Assembly: GCA_016721625.1 (NCBI GenBank)
Contig: JADKHR010000001.1
Coordinates: 62,001-126,000 of the forward strand
DNA length: 64,000 nt
Direction of reading: 5' to 3'
From: Elusimicrobiota bacterium
Lineage (GTDB): Bacteria > Elusimicrobiota > Elusimicrobia > FEN-1173
The notes under the pieces were generated by a model, which made no database searches, was not told the DNA's origin, and worked only from the letters and a program-made list of their open reading frames with translations. Position numbers and translations under genes: made by a program. Position 1 is the first letter of the stretch. Each line of letters starts with the position of its first letter. Below are positions 1 through 7,598 of this stretch, piece after piece.

Positions 1-2
1 TG

Positions 3-371
3 AACGTGGACATGATTATCCAGTCGGCTCCCCAGGCCGGGCGGAACGATATCTCCTTCACCATCGGACGCGCCGACACCAAAAAAGCCATGAAGGTTTT
101 GGACGAGGCGGCCGGAGTCCTCAAGGCCGAAGAGGTCGTTCTGGACGATAAAGTGGCCAAGATCTCCATCGTGGGCGTCGGCATGCGGAGCCATCCGGGC
201 GTGGCGGCCAAACTCTTCAAGTCCCTGGCGGACGGCGGCGTCAACATTGATATGATCTCCACCTCGGAAATCAAGGTGGCCTGCATGGTGAAGGAAGACG
301 ATGGTCCCAAGGCCGTCCGCATCGCCCACAAAGCCTTCGAATTGGACAAGCCTCATCCCAAGGGGAAATAG
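3..371 (+). CDS. lysC: Aspartokinase, C-terminal ACT region (5' end outside window)
   Basis: This is the last ~122 residues of aspartate kinase, which phosphorylates L-aspartate in the first step of the Lys/Thr/Met pathway. The visible part is the tandem ACT regulatory region. It contains the typical segment KISIVGVGMRSHPGVAAK followed by NIDMISTSEIK, a motif typical of the Lys/Thr effector-binding ACT domain of LysC. The catalytic kinase domain lies upstream of the window. The stop is followed by the probable TTG start of cimA only 1 nt later, so the two are probably cotranscribed. The family call is secure from the ACT motifs; the allosteric effector cannot be read from the sequence. Confidence 0.9.
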   Translation, partial: NVDMIIQSAPQAGRNDISFTIGRADTKKAMKVLDEAAGVLKAEEVVLDDKVAKISIVGVGMRSHPGVAAKLFKSLADGGVNIDMISTSEIKVACMVKEDDGPKAVRIAHKAFELDKPHPKGK

Positions 372-372
372 T

Positions 373-1983
373 TTGGCCCCGCGATCGAAACCGGGCCAGG
401 TTCTTCTCTACGACACCACCCTGCGGGACGGGACCCAGGGGGAGGGGATTTCTTTGTCCGTGGAGGACAAAGTCAAGATCGCCCAATCCTTGGATCGGTT
501 GGGCGTGCGCTACATCGAGGGCGGCTGGCCCGGCTCGAACCCCAAGGACGAGGAGTTTTTTAAGCGGGCGCGCTCTCTGCGCTTCAAAAACGCCCGTCTC
601 TCCGCCTTCGGCTCGACGCGCCGCAAAGACAGTCCCGCCCATTCGGACCCGAACCTGGCGGCCATCGTGCGGGTGAAAACCCCCGTGGCCTGCATTTTCG
701 GCAAGTCCTGGGATCTGCATGTCCTTCATGCCCTGCGGGCCACTCCGGAGGAAAATCTGACGATGATCTCCGACTCCGTGCGTTTCCTGAAATCCAAGGG
801 CAAAGAGGTGATTTACGACGCGGAGCATTTTTTTGACGGGTACCGGGCCAACGCGGAATACGCTTTGGCCAGCCTGAAGGCCGCCCTGCAGGCCGGCGCC
901 GACAACTTGACGCTTTGCGATACCAACGGCGGCGCCCTCCCGCACCAGATCGCCGAGATCGTTCAAGACGTCCACCGCCATCTCCCGAAGGCGCCGCTGG
1001 GCATCCATTGCCATAACGACTCCGACGCCGCGGTGGCGAATTCCCTAGAAGCCGTGCGGCAGGGGGTGATCCTGGTCCAAGGCACCATCAACGGCATCGG
1101 GGAACGGTGCGGCAACGCCAACCTGATCTCCATCATCCCCGGGGTCATGAAAAAGCTGGATCGGCCGTGCCTCACCGATGTCCAATTGGCTTCCCTGACG
1201 GAAACCTCCCGCTACGTTTCGGAGATTGCCAATCAGGTGCCCCACGACGGACAGCCTTATGTGGGGCATTCGGCCTTCGCCCACAAGGGCGGGGTTCACG
1301 TGTCCGCCATGGCCCGGCACACCAGTACCTACGAACACATGGGGCCCGCGGTGGTCGGCAACAAGCGCCGCGTCCTCGTGTCTGAGCTGGCCGGGCGCTC
1401 CAACATGATCTTGAAAGCCCGGGAGTTCAATGTGGATTTGGAAAAACACCCCGAGGCCGTGGACAAGATCATCCATCAGGTGAAAGCCCTGGAAAACCAG
1501 GGTTATCATTTTGAAGGGGCCGAGGCCTCTTTCTATCTCCTCGTCATGCGGTTGGTCCATCCGTTCAAACCTTTTTTTGATCTGAAGGGGTTCCGGGTGA
1601 TCGTGGAGGAGGATAAGACCACGGGCGGCTTGGTGGCCGAGGCCACGCTCAAAGTCGTGGTGGAGGGAAAGACGGAGCACCGCGTGGCCGAAGGGTCCGG
1701 CCCCATCGACGCGTTGGATCAGGCTCTCCGCCGCGCTCTGGAAAAATTTTATCCGGGCTTAAAAACCATGCGATTGATGGACTTCAAGGTCCGGGTCATC
1801 AACGCCACGGCGGGCACCGCCGCCAAGGTCCGGGTCTTCGCCAATTCCCGGGACCCTGACGAAGAATGGGGCACCGTGGGCGTCTCCGGCAACATCATTG
1901 AGGCCTCTTGGCAGGCCCTGCGGGACGCGGTGGAATATAAACTCCTAAAAGACAGCCAACGCCGAAAACCTCGGCGCGCCTAA
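373..1983 (+). CDS. cimA: (R)-citramalate synthase
   Basis: The enzyme condenses pyruvate and acetyl-CoA to citramalate, the entry to the threonine-independent isoleucine route that continues through leuCD and leuB. The N-terminus reads LLYDTTLRDGTQGEGISLS, with IEGGWPGSNPKDEEFF after it, which separates CimA from LeuA. HCHNDSDAAVANS supplies metal-binding histidines, and a C-terminal LeuA-type regulatory dimer domain follows (roughly residues 390-530). I chose TTG at 373 because homology begins there, a purine-rich AAGGGGAAA lies just upstream, and the longer reading frame would overlap lysC. About 536 aa is normal for the family. Paired with the leu genes at 8.5-13.5 kb it implies isoleucine synthesis from pyruvate; no ilvA is seen in the window. 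Confidence 0.93.
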   Translation: MAPRSKPGQVLLYDTTLRDGTQGEGISLSVEDKVKIAQSLDRLGVRYIEGGWPGSNPKDEEFFKRARSLRFKNARLSAFGSTRRKDSPAHSDPNLAAIVRVKTPVACIFGKSWDLHVLHALRATPEENLTMISDSVRFLKSKGKEVIYDAEHFFDGYRANAEYALASLKAALQAGADNLTLCDTNGGALPHQIAEIVQDVHRHLPKAPLGIHCHNDSDAAVANSLEAVRQGVILVQGTINGIGERCGNANLISIIPGVMKKLDRPCLTDVQLASLTETSRYVSEIANQVPHDGQPYVGHSAFAHKGGVHVSAMARHTSTYEHMGPAVVGNKRRVLVSELAGRSNMILKAREFNVDLEKHPEAVDKIIHQVKALENQGYHFEGAEASFYLLVMRLVHPFKPFFDLKGFRVIVEEDKTTGGLVAEATLKVVVEGKTEHRVAEGSGPIDALDQALRRALEKFYPGLKTMRLMDFKVRVINATAGTAAKVRVFANSRDPDEEWGTVGVSGNIIEASWQALRDAVEYKLLKDSQRRKPRRA

Positions 1984-2274
1984 ATGATTTCCCGCGGCGC
2001 CGGGGTTTTGGCCGTCCTCCTGGCCTTTGTGGGTCTGCGGGGCGACGGGAGGTGGTGGGTGACGGTCGGTTTGGCGGGAGCCTACACCCTCGTGGAATTC
2101 AGCGACCGCCTTCACGCGCTTTTGCCACCGCGCTGGGCCCGGGGACTTTCCCCTAACACGTTCCGCTGGGTGGGCGCCGGTGTCGTTGGTTTGACGATCC
2201 TCCGCCTTATTTACGGTATCACCCAAGGAACCCTGGTCATGGCCGACGATTTGTTTCGCGACGCCGGTCTTTGA
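1984..2274 (+). CDS. Small hydrophobic protein, unknown function
   Basis: The ATG directly follows the cimA stop, so this 96-aa protein is translationally coupled to it. Two hydrophobic segments are visible, one near residues 5-20 and 28-38 (GVLAVLLAFVGL and later VTVGLAGAYTLV) and one near residues 62-80 (VGAGVVGLTILRLIYGI). It is probably a small inner-membrane protein. I do not recognise a family. Coding use looks like its neighbours, which supports a real gene rather than a chance frame. Confidence 0.6.
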   Translation: MISRGAGVLAVLLAFVGLRGDGRWWVTVGLAGAYTLVEFSDRLHALLPPRWARGLSPNTFRWVGAGVVGLTILRLIYGITQGTLVMADDLFRDAGL

Positions 2275-2317
2275 TTCCGAAATTGTTAGAACCTGGATTC
2301 TTTTTTAAGGAGACTTT

Positions 2318-3070
2318 ATGAAACCCCTGATCGTTGCCCTGTTCGTTTCAAGTCTTTTCCTGGCGGTTCACGCCGCGGAAAATCCTGTGGAAAATGCCCC
2401 CGCCAAAGACACCGCTGTTTCTCCGCCAGCCGCAGCGCCGAAAGCGGATGAAAAATCTGTTTCCACCCCCGCACCCGCCGCGACGGAAGCGAAAACGACT
2501 CCGCCGGACGATGTCAAAAAACCAGAAGAAATAGCGGCTCCCGCTACGACCTCTACCGCCGCAACGGATTCGAAAGATACGGTGTTCAGTTCCACGCCCG
2601 TTGTTTCCACGGTTTCGGCGCCATCCCCCGCGGAGGTCCCGCCGGCGATCGAAGTGAAAAAAGTGGAAACAGTGCCTCCTCCCTCGGTGGGTTTCGCGGC
2701 CCCTCTCCAAACGCTGGTCGCTTTCCATGAAAAGGAAATAGCCTCCTTGAAACAGACGATGACTCAATGGGAAACGAAGGTCGGCCCCGTTTTCCAGCGC
2801 CGACGGGACCTGGAACAATCCCTCAAAGCAAATCTGGAAAAAGTGGAGGAATTGAAAAAGCTAAACACCAAGGCCAGCAAAAAAGAAGCCAACAGCCTGA
2901 AGAAAGAGATTTCGGAAACCAAAAAAGGCCTTTCGTCCGTCGAAAAAGAAATCAGTGCCCAACGCAAAGTCCTGATCGCGGAAACCCGTGACGCTTCCCG
3001 TGTGTCGGAGCGGCTCCTGAAGGATTATAATCAACACGTTACCGCCGAGATCGAAGCTCTTCAGAAGTGA
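2318..3070 (+). CDS. Secreted coiled-coil protein with Ala/Pro/Thr-rich linker, unknown function
   Basis: A clear ribosome site (TAAGGAGACTTT-ATG) precedes a cleavable signal peptide (residues 1-20, MKPLIVALFVSSLFLAVHAA). Residues 20-125 are a low-complexity Ala/Pro/Thr/Lys linker. Residues ~130-250 are heptad-rich and charged (HEKEIASLKQTM, KKLNTKASKKEANSLKKE), predicting a long coiled coil. It is likely exported to the periplasm or cell surface, possibly as a spacer or envelope-anchoring protein. No catalytic motif is visible. A copy of the 33-bp TATAAT repeat starts 7 bp after its stop. Confidence 0.75.
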   Translation: MKPLIVALFVSSLFLAVHAAENPVENAPAKDTAVSPPAAAPKADEKSVSTPAPAATEAKTTPPDDVKKPEEIAAPATTSTAATDSKDTVFSSTPVVSTVSAPSPAEVPPAIEVKKVETVPPPSVGFAAPLQTLVAFHEKEIASLKQTMTQWETKVGPVFQRRRDLEQSLKANLEKVEELKKLNTKASKKEANSLKKEISETKKGLSSVEKEISAQRKVLIAETRDASRVSERLLKDYNQHVTAEIEALQK

Positions 3071-3077
3071 GGGGGGG

Positions 3078-3110
3078 GCGTATAGTATAATAGTGAAGGG
3101 CGTCCCCTAA
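3078..3110 (+). repeat. Interspersed 33-bp intergenic repeat, copy 1
   Basis: The copy begins GCGTATAGTATAATAGTGAA and ends GGGCGTCCCCTAA. It matches copy 2 (23777-23809) at 32 of 33 positions and copy 3 (58863-58893) over the first 15 bases plus the GGGCGTCCCC core. Here it follows a gene 3' end and is extended by GGGG, making CCCCTAAGGGG palindromic. It includes a perfect TATAAT at 3086-3091, but no consensus -35 lies at the right distance in all three copies. Confidence 0.8.
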
Positions 3111-3127
3111 GGGGGGCTAAAAATAAC

Positions 3128-3157
3128 TTGACAGGGGATCTGGTTTACTGGTAGGCT
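3128..3157 (+). promoter_or_regulatory. Candidate sigma70 promoter of the ilv-leu operon
   Basis: TTGACA (3128-3133) is a perfect -35. With an 18-bp spacer the -10 would be TAGGCT (3152-3157), a weak match. Transcription would then begin at about 3163-3165, almost at the leader-peptide ATG, giving a leaderless leader ORF. The TATAAT at 3086-3091 within repeat copy 1 is an alternative source of the leader transcript. Confidence 0.5.
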
Positions 3158-3164
3158 ATGGGTG

Positions 3165-3245
3165 ATGTTAAACAATCGGGTGGTTGTCGTCGCTGTTCTT
3201 TTGGTCCGGGGCCTTGTCCCGGGCCTGGGGGGCGTCGCGCGATAG
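3165..3245 (+). CDS. ilv operon leader peptide (attenuator), 26 aa
   Basis: The short frame ATG TTA AAC AAT CGG GTG GTT GTC GTC GCT... encodes 26 residues, eight of them Val and five Leu, with VVVVAVLLV at positions 6-14, then stops at TAG 3243-3245. It lies between a TTGACA element and a rho-independent terminator 28 bp downstream, directly before acetolactate synthase. This is the layout of the enterobacterial ilvB and ilvGMEDA leaders. Ribosome stalling on Val/Leu codons when charged tRNA is scarce would favour an antiterminator. No good Shine-Dalgarno site is present. It was found by eye; the attenuation role is inferred. Confidence 0.75.
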   Translation: MLNNRVVVVAVLLVRGLVPGLGGVAR

Positions 3246-3273
3246 CCGGTTGTTAAAGCTGAAGGAACGAGGG

Positions 3274-3303
3274 CCGCCGGCGCAATCCACCGGCGGTTTT
3301 TTT
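3274..3303 (+). terminator. Attenuator terminator upstream of ilvB
   Basis: CCGCCGG (3274-3280) pairs perfectly with CCGGCGG (3290-3296) around a 9-nt loop, followed by seven T (3297-3303). It stands between the leader peptide and the structural gene at 3340, so it would stop transcription before ilvB unless disrupted. GC-rich stretches at 3206-3226 (CCGGGG...CCCGG) could form a competing structure. Confidence 0.8.
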
Positions 3304-3339
3304 GTTTACAGTCGAATTTTTGTTTAAAAGGGGAATGCC

Positions 3340-5691
3340 ATGAACGCTGACCAACAGAATGCCCTGCATCTCATCTCTTGTCTCGTGGAAGACCGGCCCG
3401 GCGTTTTGGCCCGCATCAGCGGACTGATTTCGGCCCGGGGGTTCAATATCGATTCCTTGGCCGTGGGCGGCACTCAAATCGAGGGGATTTCTCGGGTGTC
3501 CCTGGTGTGCCGGGGGAATCAGCGGGTGGTGGGTCAAATCGTCGCCCAATTGAATAAATTGGTGGACGTGATCCGCGTGGCGGACTTGAGCTGGGATGAT
3601 TGTTTGGAAAGCGAGCTGATGTTGGTCAAAATTTCCGCTCCGGCGGGCCGCGAGGCTTTGGATACGGTGTGCCGGGTGTTCCATGCCCGGGTGAGCGATT
3701 TGGGTTCGGCGGGGTTCATGGTGGAGGCCGCCGGGCGCGGGGAGGAAACCGACGCCCTCATTCAAGCCCTGGAACCCTTCGGGATCCAGGAAGTGTCCCG
3801 CACGGGCCGCATCGCCCTGCAAAGGGGCAAAACCCTGGACCTGACCGCCGACCTCCTGCCCCACGGAGAAGAGGGCAAGAATGTCCCCGGGGAAATGATG
3901 ACGGGGGCCGACATGATCCCCCGCGTATTCGCCCAGGAGGGCGTGGACACGGTGTTCGGCTATTCGGGCGGGGCCATCCTGCCCGGCATTGACGCCTTTT
4001 TCCGGTTCAACGAAAAACAGCCGGACAATAAAAAGATTAAGTTCATTGTGCCCGCCAACGAACAAGGCGCCGGGTTCATGGCGTCCGGCTACGCCCGATC
4101 CACGGGCAAGGTGGGCGTGGCGTTTGTGACCTCCGGGCCCGGCGCCACGAACACCGTGACGCCCGTGCGCGACGCCGCGGCGGATTCGATTCCCCTGGTG
4201 GTATTGACGGGACAGGTGCCCCGCCCGGCCATCGGGAGCGACGCGTTTCAAGAGGCGCCGGTGTTCAACATCATGATGTCCTGCGCCAAACACGTGTTTT
4301 TGGTGGAAAAACCGGAAGAATTGGAAGCGACGCTTCGCACGGCGTTTTGGATCGCCCGCACCGGCCGGCCGGGGCCCGTGGTGGTGGATATTCCAAAAGA
4401 CGTCCAGTTGTGGCAGGGGGCTTACCGCGGGGCGGGGTTACTGCCGCTCCGGGGGTACCGCCGCCGGGTGGACGTCTTGGCCAAATCCCGCTTGTCGGAA
4501 GAAGCCGCACGGATATTTTTCGAACACCTCACGGTGTCGGAACGGCCCCTCCTCTACGTGGGCGGCGGCGTCATCAACAGCGGGGCGGCGGCGGAGTTGA
4601 AAGAGTTCGCCGAAATTTTTCACTTGCCTGTGGTGACCTCCTTGATGGGCATCGGGTCCTTGGACACCCAACATCCCCAGTCCCTCCATATGTTGGGCAT
4701 GCACGGGACCGCCTTCGCCAATTACGCGGTGGACGATTGTGATTTCCTGTTCTCCATCGGCGCGCGGTTCGACGATCGGGTGGCCGGAAAGGTGGCGGAA
4801 TTCGCTCCCCACGCGAAGTTCATCGGCCATATGGACATCGACCCGGCGGAAATCGGCAAGGTGAAGGTGGCCACCTGGAGCCATGTGGCCGACGCCAAAC
4901 GGGGCCTGCGGGACCTGATCGATGCGGGCAAACGGATGGGGTTCAAAAAAGACCTCTCCGCCTGGTGGAAGGCCTTGGACGCCAACCGGAAGAACCATGC
5001 CATGAACTACGATCGAAAAAGCCTGTTGATCCAACCCTATCACGCCTTGGAGATGTTGTCGGAAATGACGGGGGGCCAGGCGATCTTTACCACGGGAGTG
5101 GGCCAACATCAAATGTGGGCCGCCCAATATGGGCGCCACAAACTTCCGCGGCATTTCTTGACGTCCGGGAGCATGGGCACCATGGGGTTCGGCCTGCCGG
5201 CCGCCATCGGCGCCCAGTTCGCCAATCCCGGCAAGACCGTGATCAACATCGACGGGGACGGAAGCATTCGCATGAACCTGGGCGAGCTGGAAACGGTGAC
5301 CACCTACGGGCTCCCCGTGAAAATCCTCCTCTTGAACAACGAGGGGGACGGCATGGTGCGCCAATGGCAAACGCTGTATTTCGGCAAGCGCTATTACGCC
5401 ATCGACAAAAACCTTCACTCGATTCATTTCGTGAAGGCCGCCGAGGCCATGGGGTTCCCCTTCGCCAAACGCATTTCCAAACCCGCCGAGCTGGGCGACG
5501 CCCTGGGGGCCTTCGTCTCCAGCGAGGGCCCGGCGTTTCTGGAGGTCATGATCGATCCCAAGGCCATGGTGTATCCCATGGTGGGGCCGGGATCGGCCTA
5601 CAAAGACATGGTGACCGGCGAATGGATCTCTCATCGGGGCGCTGTTCCCGCGCCGGCCCAGAAGGGCGACGCGGTTCCTGACCTCTTCTAG
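3340..5691 (+). CDS. ilvB: Acetolactate synthase, regulatory (IlvN) and catalytic (IlvB) subunits fused
   Basis: The enzyme makes acetolactate or acetohydroxybutyrate from pyruvate, the first common step to Val/Leu/Ile, with ThDP, Mg and FAD. Residues 1-165 are a complete IlvN/IlvH small subunit: an ACT domain (LVEDRPGVLARISGLISARGFNIDSLAVG) and its C-terminal domain ending near TGRIALQRGK. After a ~20-residue linker, residues ~187-783 are a full large subunit, with the ThDP glutamate region (VPANEQGAGFMASGYARSTG), GVGQHQMWAAQY, and the ThDP/Mg motif GDGSIRMN...NNEGDGMV. Large and small subunits are normally separate genes, so 783 aa in one open frame is a true fusion with the small subunit first. 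The start at 3340 has an AGGGGAA site. Attenuator control is inferred from the leader. Confidence 0.93.
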   Translation: MNADQQNALHLISCLVEDRPGVLARISGLISARGFNIDSLAVGGTQIEGISRVSLVCRGNQRVVGQIVAQLNKLVDVIRVADLSWDDCLESELMLVKISAPAGREALDTVCRVFHARVSDLGSAGFMVEAAGRGEETDALIQALEPFGIQEVSRTGRIALQRGKTLDLTADLLPHGEEGKNVPGEMMTGADMIPRVFAQEGVDTVFGYSGGAILPGIDAFFRFNEKQPDNKKIKFIVPANEQGAGFMASGYARSTGKVGVAFVTSGPGATNTVTPVRDAAADSIPLVVLTGQVPRPAIGSDAFQEAPVFNIMMSCAKHVFLVEKPEELEATLRTAFWIARTGRPGPVVVDIPKDVQLWQGAYRGAGLLPLRGYRRRVDVLAKSRLSEEAARIFFEHLTVSERPLLYVGGGVINSGAAAELKEFAEIFHLPVVTSLMGIGSLDTQHPQSLHMLGMHGTAFANYAVDDCDFLFSIGARFDDRVAGKVAEFAPHAKFIGHMDIDPAEIGKVKVATWSHVADAKRGLRDLIDAGKRMGFKKDLSAWWKALDANRKNHAMNYDRKSLLIQPYHALEMLSEMTGGQAIFTTGVGQHQMWAAQYGRHKLPRHFLTSGSMGTMGFGLPAAIGAQFANPGKTVINIDGDGSIRMNLGELETVTTYGLPVKILLLNNEGDGMVRQWQTLYFGKRYYAIDKNLHSIHFVKAAEAMGFPFAKRISKPAELGDALGAFVSSEGPAFLEVMIDPKAMVYPMVGPGSAYKDMVTGEWISHRGAVPAPAQKGDAVPDLF

Positions 5692-5716
5692 ACTTGTTAT
5701 AATTTGGCCGCTGTAA

Positions 5717-5780
5717 AAGGCCCCTCTCCCGGCCGATGGCCGCCCTCTCCCGCACGCGGGAGAGGGAAAACGCTTCAAAG
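5717..5780. repeat. CTCTCCCGC inverted-repeat element, copy A
   Basis: Between ilvB and ilvC a hairpin forms from CCCTCTCCCGC and GCGGGAGAGGG around 2 nt, with a second CCCCTCTCCC just upstream. The 3' flank AACGCTTCAAAG recurs at copy B (40453-40506) as CCCGCTTCCAAAG, so the element is longer than the hairpin. There is no T-tract, so it is not a classic terminator; it may stabilise or process the ilvB-ilvC mRNA. Confidence 0.6.
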
Positions 5781-5832
5781 AAACCGGGGGGCTACGATCT
5801 TCCTATGCGCTTTTTCAAATTAAGGAGCATTT

Positions 5833-6168
5833 ATGACGACTGAATCGGGTTTCACGCTCAAAGCGAAAACGTTTTACGACAAGGACGCCGATCTGGGCCT
5901 TCTCAAAGGGAAGAAAATCGTGGTCTTGGGATACGGATCCCAGGGGCACGCCCAGGCCTTGAATTTAAAGGATTCGGGATTGAACGTCGTCGTGGCCGTC
6001 CGGCCCGGCGGGCGCGGCTACGCGTTGGCCTTGAAACACGGCTGGACCGTTGGAAAGAACCTGATCACCAACAACGTCGAGGCCATCAAGGACGCGGATT
6101 GGATCCATTTCCTTCTGCCCGACGAGGCTCAGGGAAAGTGTGGCGGGAGGAAGTGGCGCCGAACATGA
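5833..6168 (+). CDS. ilvC: Ketol-acid reductoisomerase, N-terminal fragment (frameshifted)
   Basis: IlvC isomerises and reduces acetolactate with NADPH and Mg to dihydroxyisovalerate. This fragment carries the Rossmann motif VVLGYGSQGHAQALNLKDSG and runs in register to FLLPDEAQGK (about residue 102). It then shifts frame near 6136 and ends in unrelated sequence at 6168. The next frame resumes at once with VWREEVAPNMKKG, the normal continuation. One base is missing in the AAAG run (6135-6138). The intact gene would be 5833-6872, about 347 aa. Start ATG has AAGGAG upstream. Homopolymer loss points to a sequencing indel; a real knockout would make the cell auxotrophic. Confidence 0.88.
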   Translation: MTTESGFTLKAKTFYDKDADLGLLKGKKIVVLGYGSQGHAQALNLKDSGLNVVVAVRPGGRGYALALKHGWTVGKNLITNNVEAIKDADWIHFLLPDEAQGKCGGRKWRRT

Positions 6169-6872
6169 AAAAAGGCGCGGTCCTCTCCTGGTCCCACGGG
6201 TTCAACATCCGGTTCGGCCAAGTGTCTCCTCCGAAAGAAGCCGACGTGGTTTTGATCGCCCCCAAAGGCCCGGGCCACTTGGTTCGGCGCACCTTCGAGG
6301 AAGGGAAAGGCACGCCCGCACTGGTGGCGGTCGAGCAGGATTATTCGGGCAAGGCTTTGGCTTACGCGCTGGCCTTTTGCAAAGGCGTCGGCGCTACCCG
6401 GGCGGGCGTCATCCAGACCACCTTCACGGAGGAGACCGAGACCGACCTCTTCGGGGAGCAGAACGTTTTGTGCGGCGGCGTCGTGGACTTGGTCAAGGCG
6501 GGGTTCGAGACGTTGGTGGAAGCCGGCTATCAGCCGGAAATCGCCTATTTCGAGTGCCTGCACGAATTGAAGCTCATCACCGACATGATTCAAGAGGGCG
6601 GCATCGGCTGGATGAATTATTCCATTTCCGACACCGCTGAATACGGGGAATACAGCCGCGGTCCGCGGTTGGTGACGGCGGAGACGAAAGCTCAGATGAA
6701 ACGGAATTTGACGGAGGTCCAAAACGGCACCTTCGCTCGGGAATACCTGTTGGAGAAAATGGTCAACGGTCCCGTCATCAATTCCAACCGCCGGGCCAAC
6801 GCCGAACACCTGATCGAAAAAGTCGGCGAAAAGCTCCGCGGCATGATGCCCTGGCTCAAGAAAAAGGAGTAA
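6138..6872 (+). CDS. ilvC: Ketol-acid reductoisomerase, C-terminal part (after frameshift)
   Basis: This frame continues IlvC from VWREEVAPNMKKG. It has the NADP-domain end (LSWSHGFNIRFGQVSPP and APKGPGHLVRRTFEEGKG) and the catalytic Mg-binding knotted domain, with TETDLFGEQNVLCGG (the metal-ligand region, Asp and Glu) and FECLHELKLITDMIQEGGI (second metal/substrate motif). The C-terminus MPWLKKKE is of class I length. No ribosome site precedes it, so it is not thought to be a separate gene. The stop lies 9 bp before psd, so the operon continues. A GTG at 6138 could be mistaken for a start by gene callers. Confidence 0.88.
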   Translation: MWREEVAPNMKKGAVLSWSHGFNIRFGQVSPPKEADVVLIAPKGPGHLVRRTFEEGKGTPALVAVEQDYSGKALAYALAFCKGVGATRAGVIQTTFTEETETDLFGEQNVLCGGVVDLVKAGFETLVEAGYQPEIAYFECLHELKLITDMIQEGGIGWMNYSISDTAEYGEYSRGPRLVTAETKAQMKRNLTEVQNGTFAREYLLEKMVNGPVINSNRRANAEHLIEKVGEKLRGMMPWLKKKE

Positions 6873-6881
6873 GGGCCCTCC

Positions 6882-7598
6882 ATGAGCCGCTCCTCCCGTT
6901 TCGTTCCGATCCACGCCGACGGCTGGAAGTTTATCCTTGGGTTTGCGATCCTGGGGGGCCTGTTCTTTTTCTTGGGCCCCCTCTTCTCCCGGATCGTCGG
7001 CGGGGTGCTGGCGGCGGCGGCCTTGTTTTCCATGTATTTTTTCCGGGACACGGATCGGGCCGTTCCCGCGACCTCCGACCTCGTTTCACCGGCGGACGGG
7101 CGGGTATTGGAAATTGCGGAAATCGACGGGGAAGGATACGGGCGCGGGCGGGTTCTGCGTATTTTCCTCTCGGTATTCGACGGCCACGTTCAGCGGTCGC
7201 CCGTGGCGGGCACGGTGCGCCAGGTCCATTACCGACCCGGTTCCTTTTTGGACGCGCGGGATCCTCGCGCGCCCTTCGCCAACGAATGCAATGCCGTGGA
7301 AATTGAAAGTTTGCGCGGGCGGGTGGTGGTCCGCCAGATCGCGGGCCTCATCGCCCGGCGAATCCTCTGTTGGGTCCGGCCGGACGACACCTTGGACATG
7401 GGGGAACGGATCGGCTTGATTCGGTTCGGTTCCCAGGTGGATCTTTATGTGCCCCGCGACGTGGCCATCACCGTGAAAGAGGGGCAACGGGTTCGCGGGG
7501 GGGAAACGATCGTCGGGCGTTGGGTGGAACAATCCTCCCCCACTTCTTCCGTTTCCGAAACCGTGGGAGCGGCGCCATTTCCGGAGGTTCGCGCGTGA
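6882..7598 (+). CDS. psd: Phosphatidylserine decarboxylase proenzyme, short form
   Basis: Psd decarboxylates phosphatidylserine to phosphatidylethanolamine at the inner membrane using a pyruvoyl group made by self-cleavage. Two hydrophobic segments lie near residues 17-34 and 37-50. VSPADGRV and RIFLSVFDGHVQRSPVAG are hallmark PSD motifs. The cleavage motif is RFGSQVDLYVP, where Gly-Ser replaces the LGST of the long form; the Ser becomes the pyruvoyl group. The length of 238 aa fits the short archaeal/Gram-positive-like type. The stop overlaps the pssA GTG by 4 nt, so the two phospholipid genes are coupled and sit inside the branched-chain amino acid operon. Confidence 0.9.
   Translation: MSRSSRFVPIHADGWKFILGFAILGGLFFFLGPLFSRIVGGVLAAAALFSMYFFRDTDRAVPATSDLVSPADGRVLEIAEIDGEGYGRGRVLRIFLSVFDGHVQRSPVAGTVRQVHYRPGSFLDARDPRAPFANECNAVEIESLRGRVVVRQIAGLIARRILCWVRPDDTLDMGERIGLIRFGSQVDLYVPRDVAITVKEGQRVRGGETIVGRWVEQSSPTSSVSETVGAAPFPEVRA

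Noticed and set aside
4438..5778. 446-aa minus-strand ORF opposite ilvB
   Set aside because: Shadow of the fused ilvB gene; composition rich in Gly/His/Pro with no family motif.
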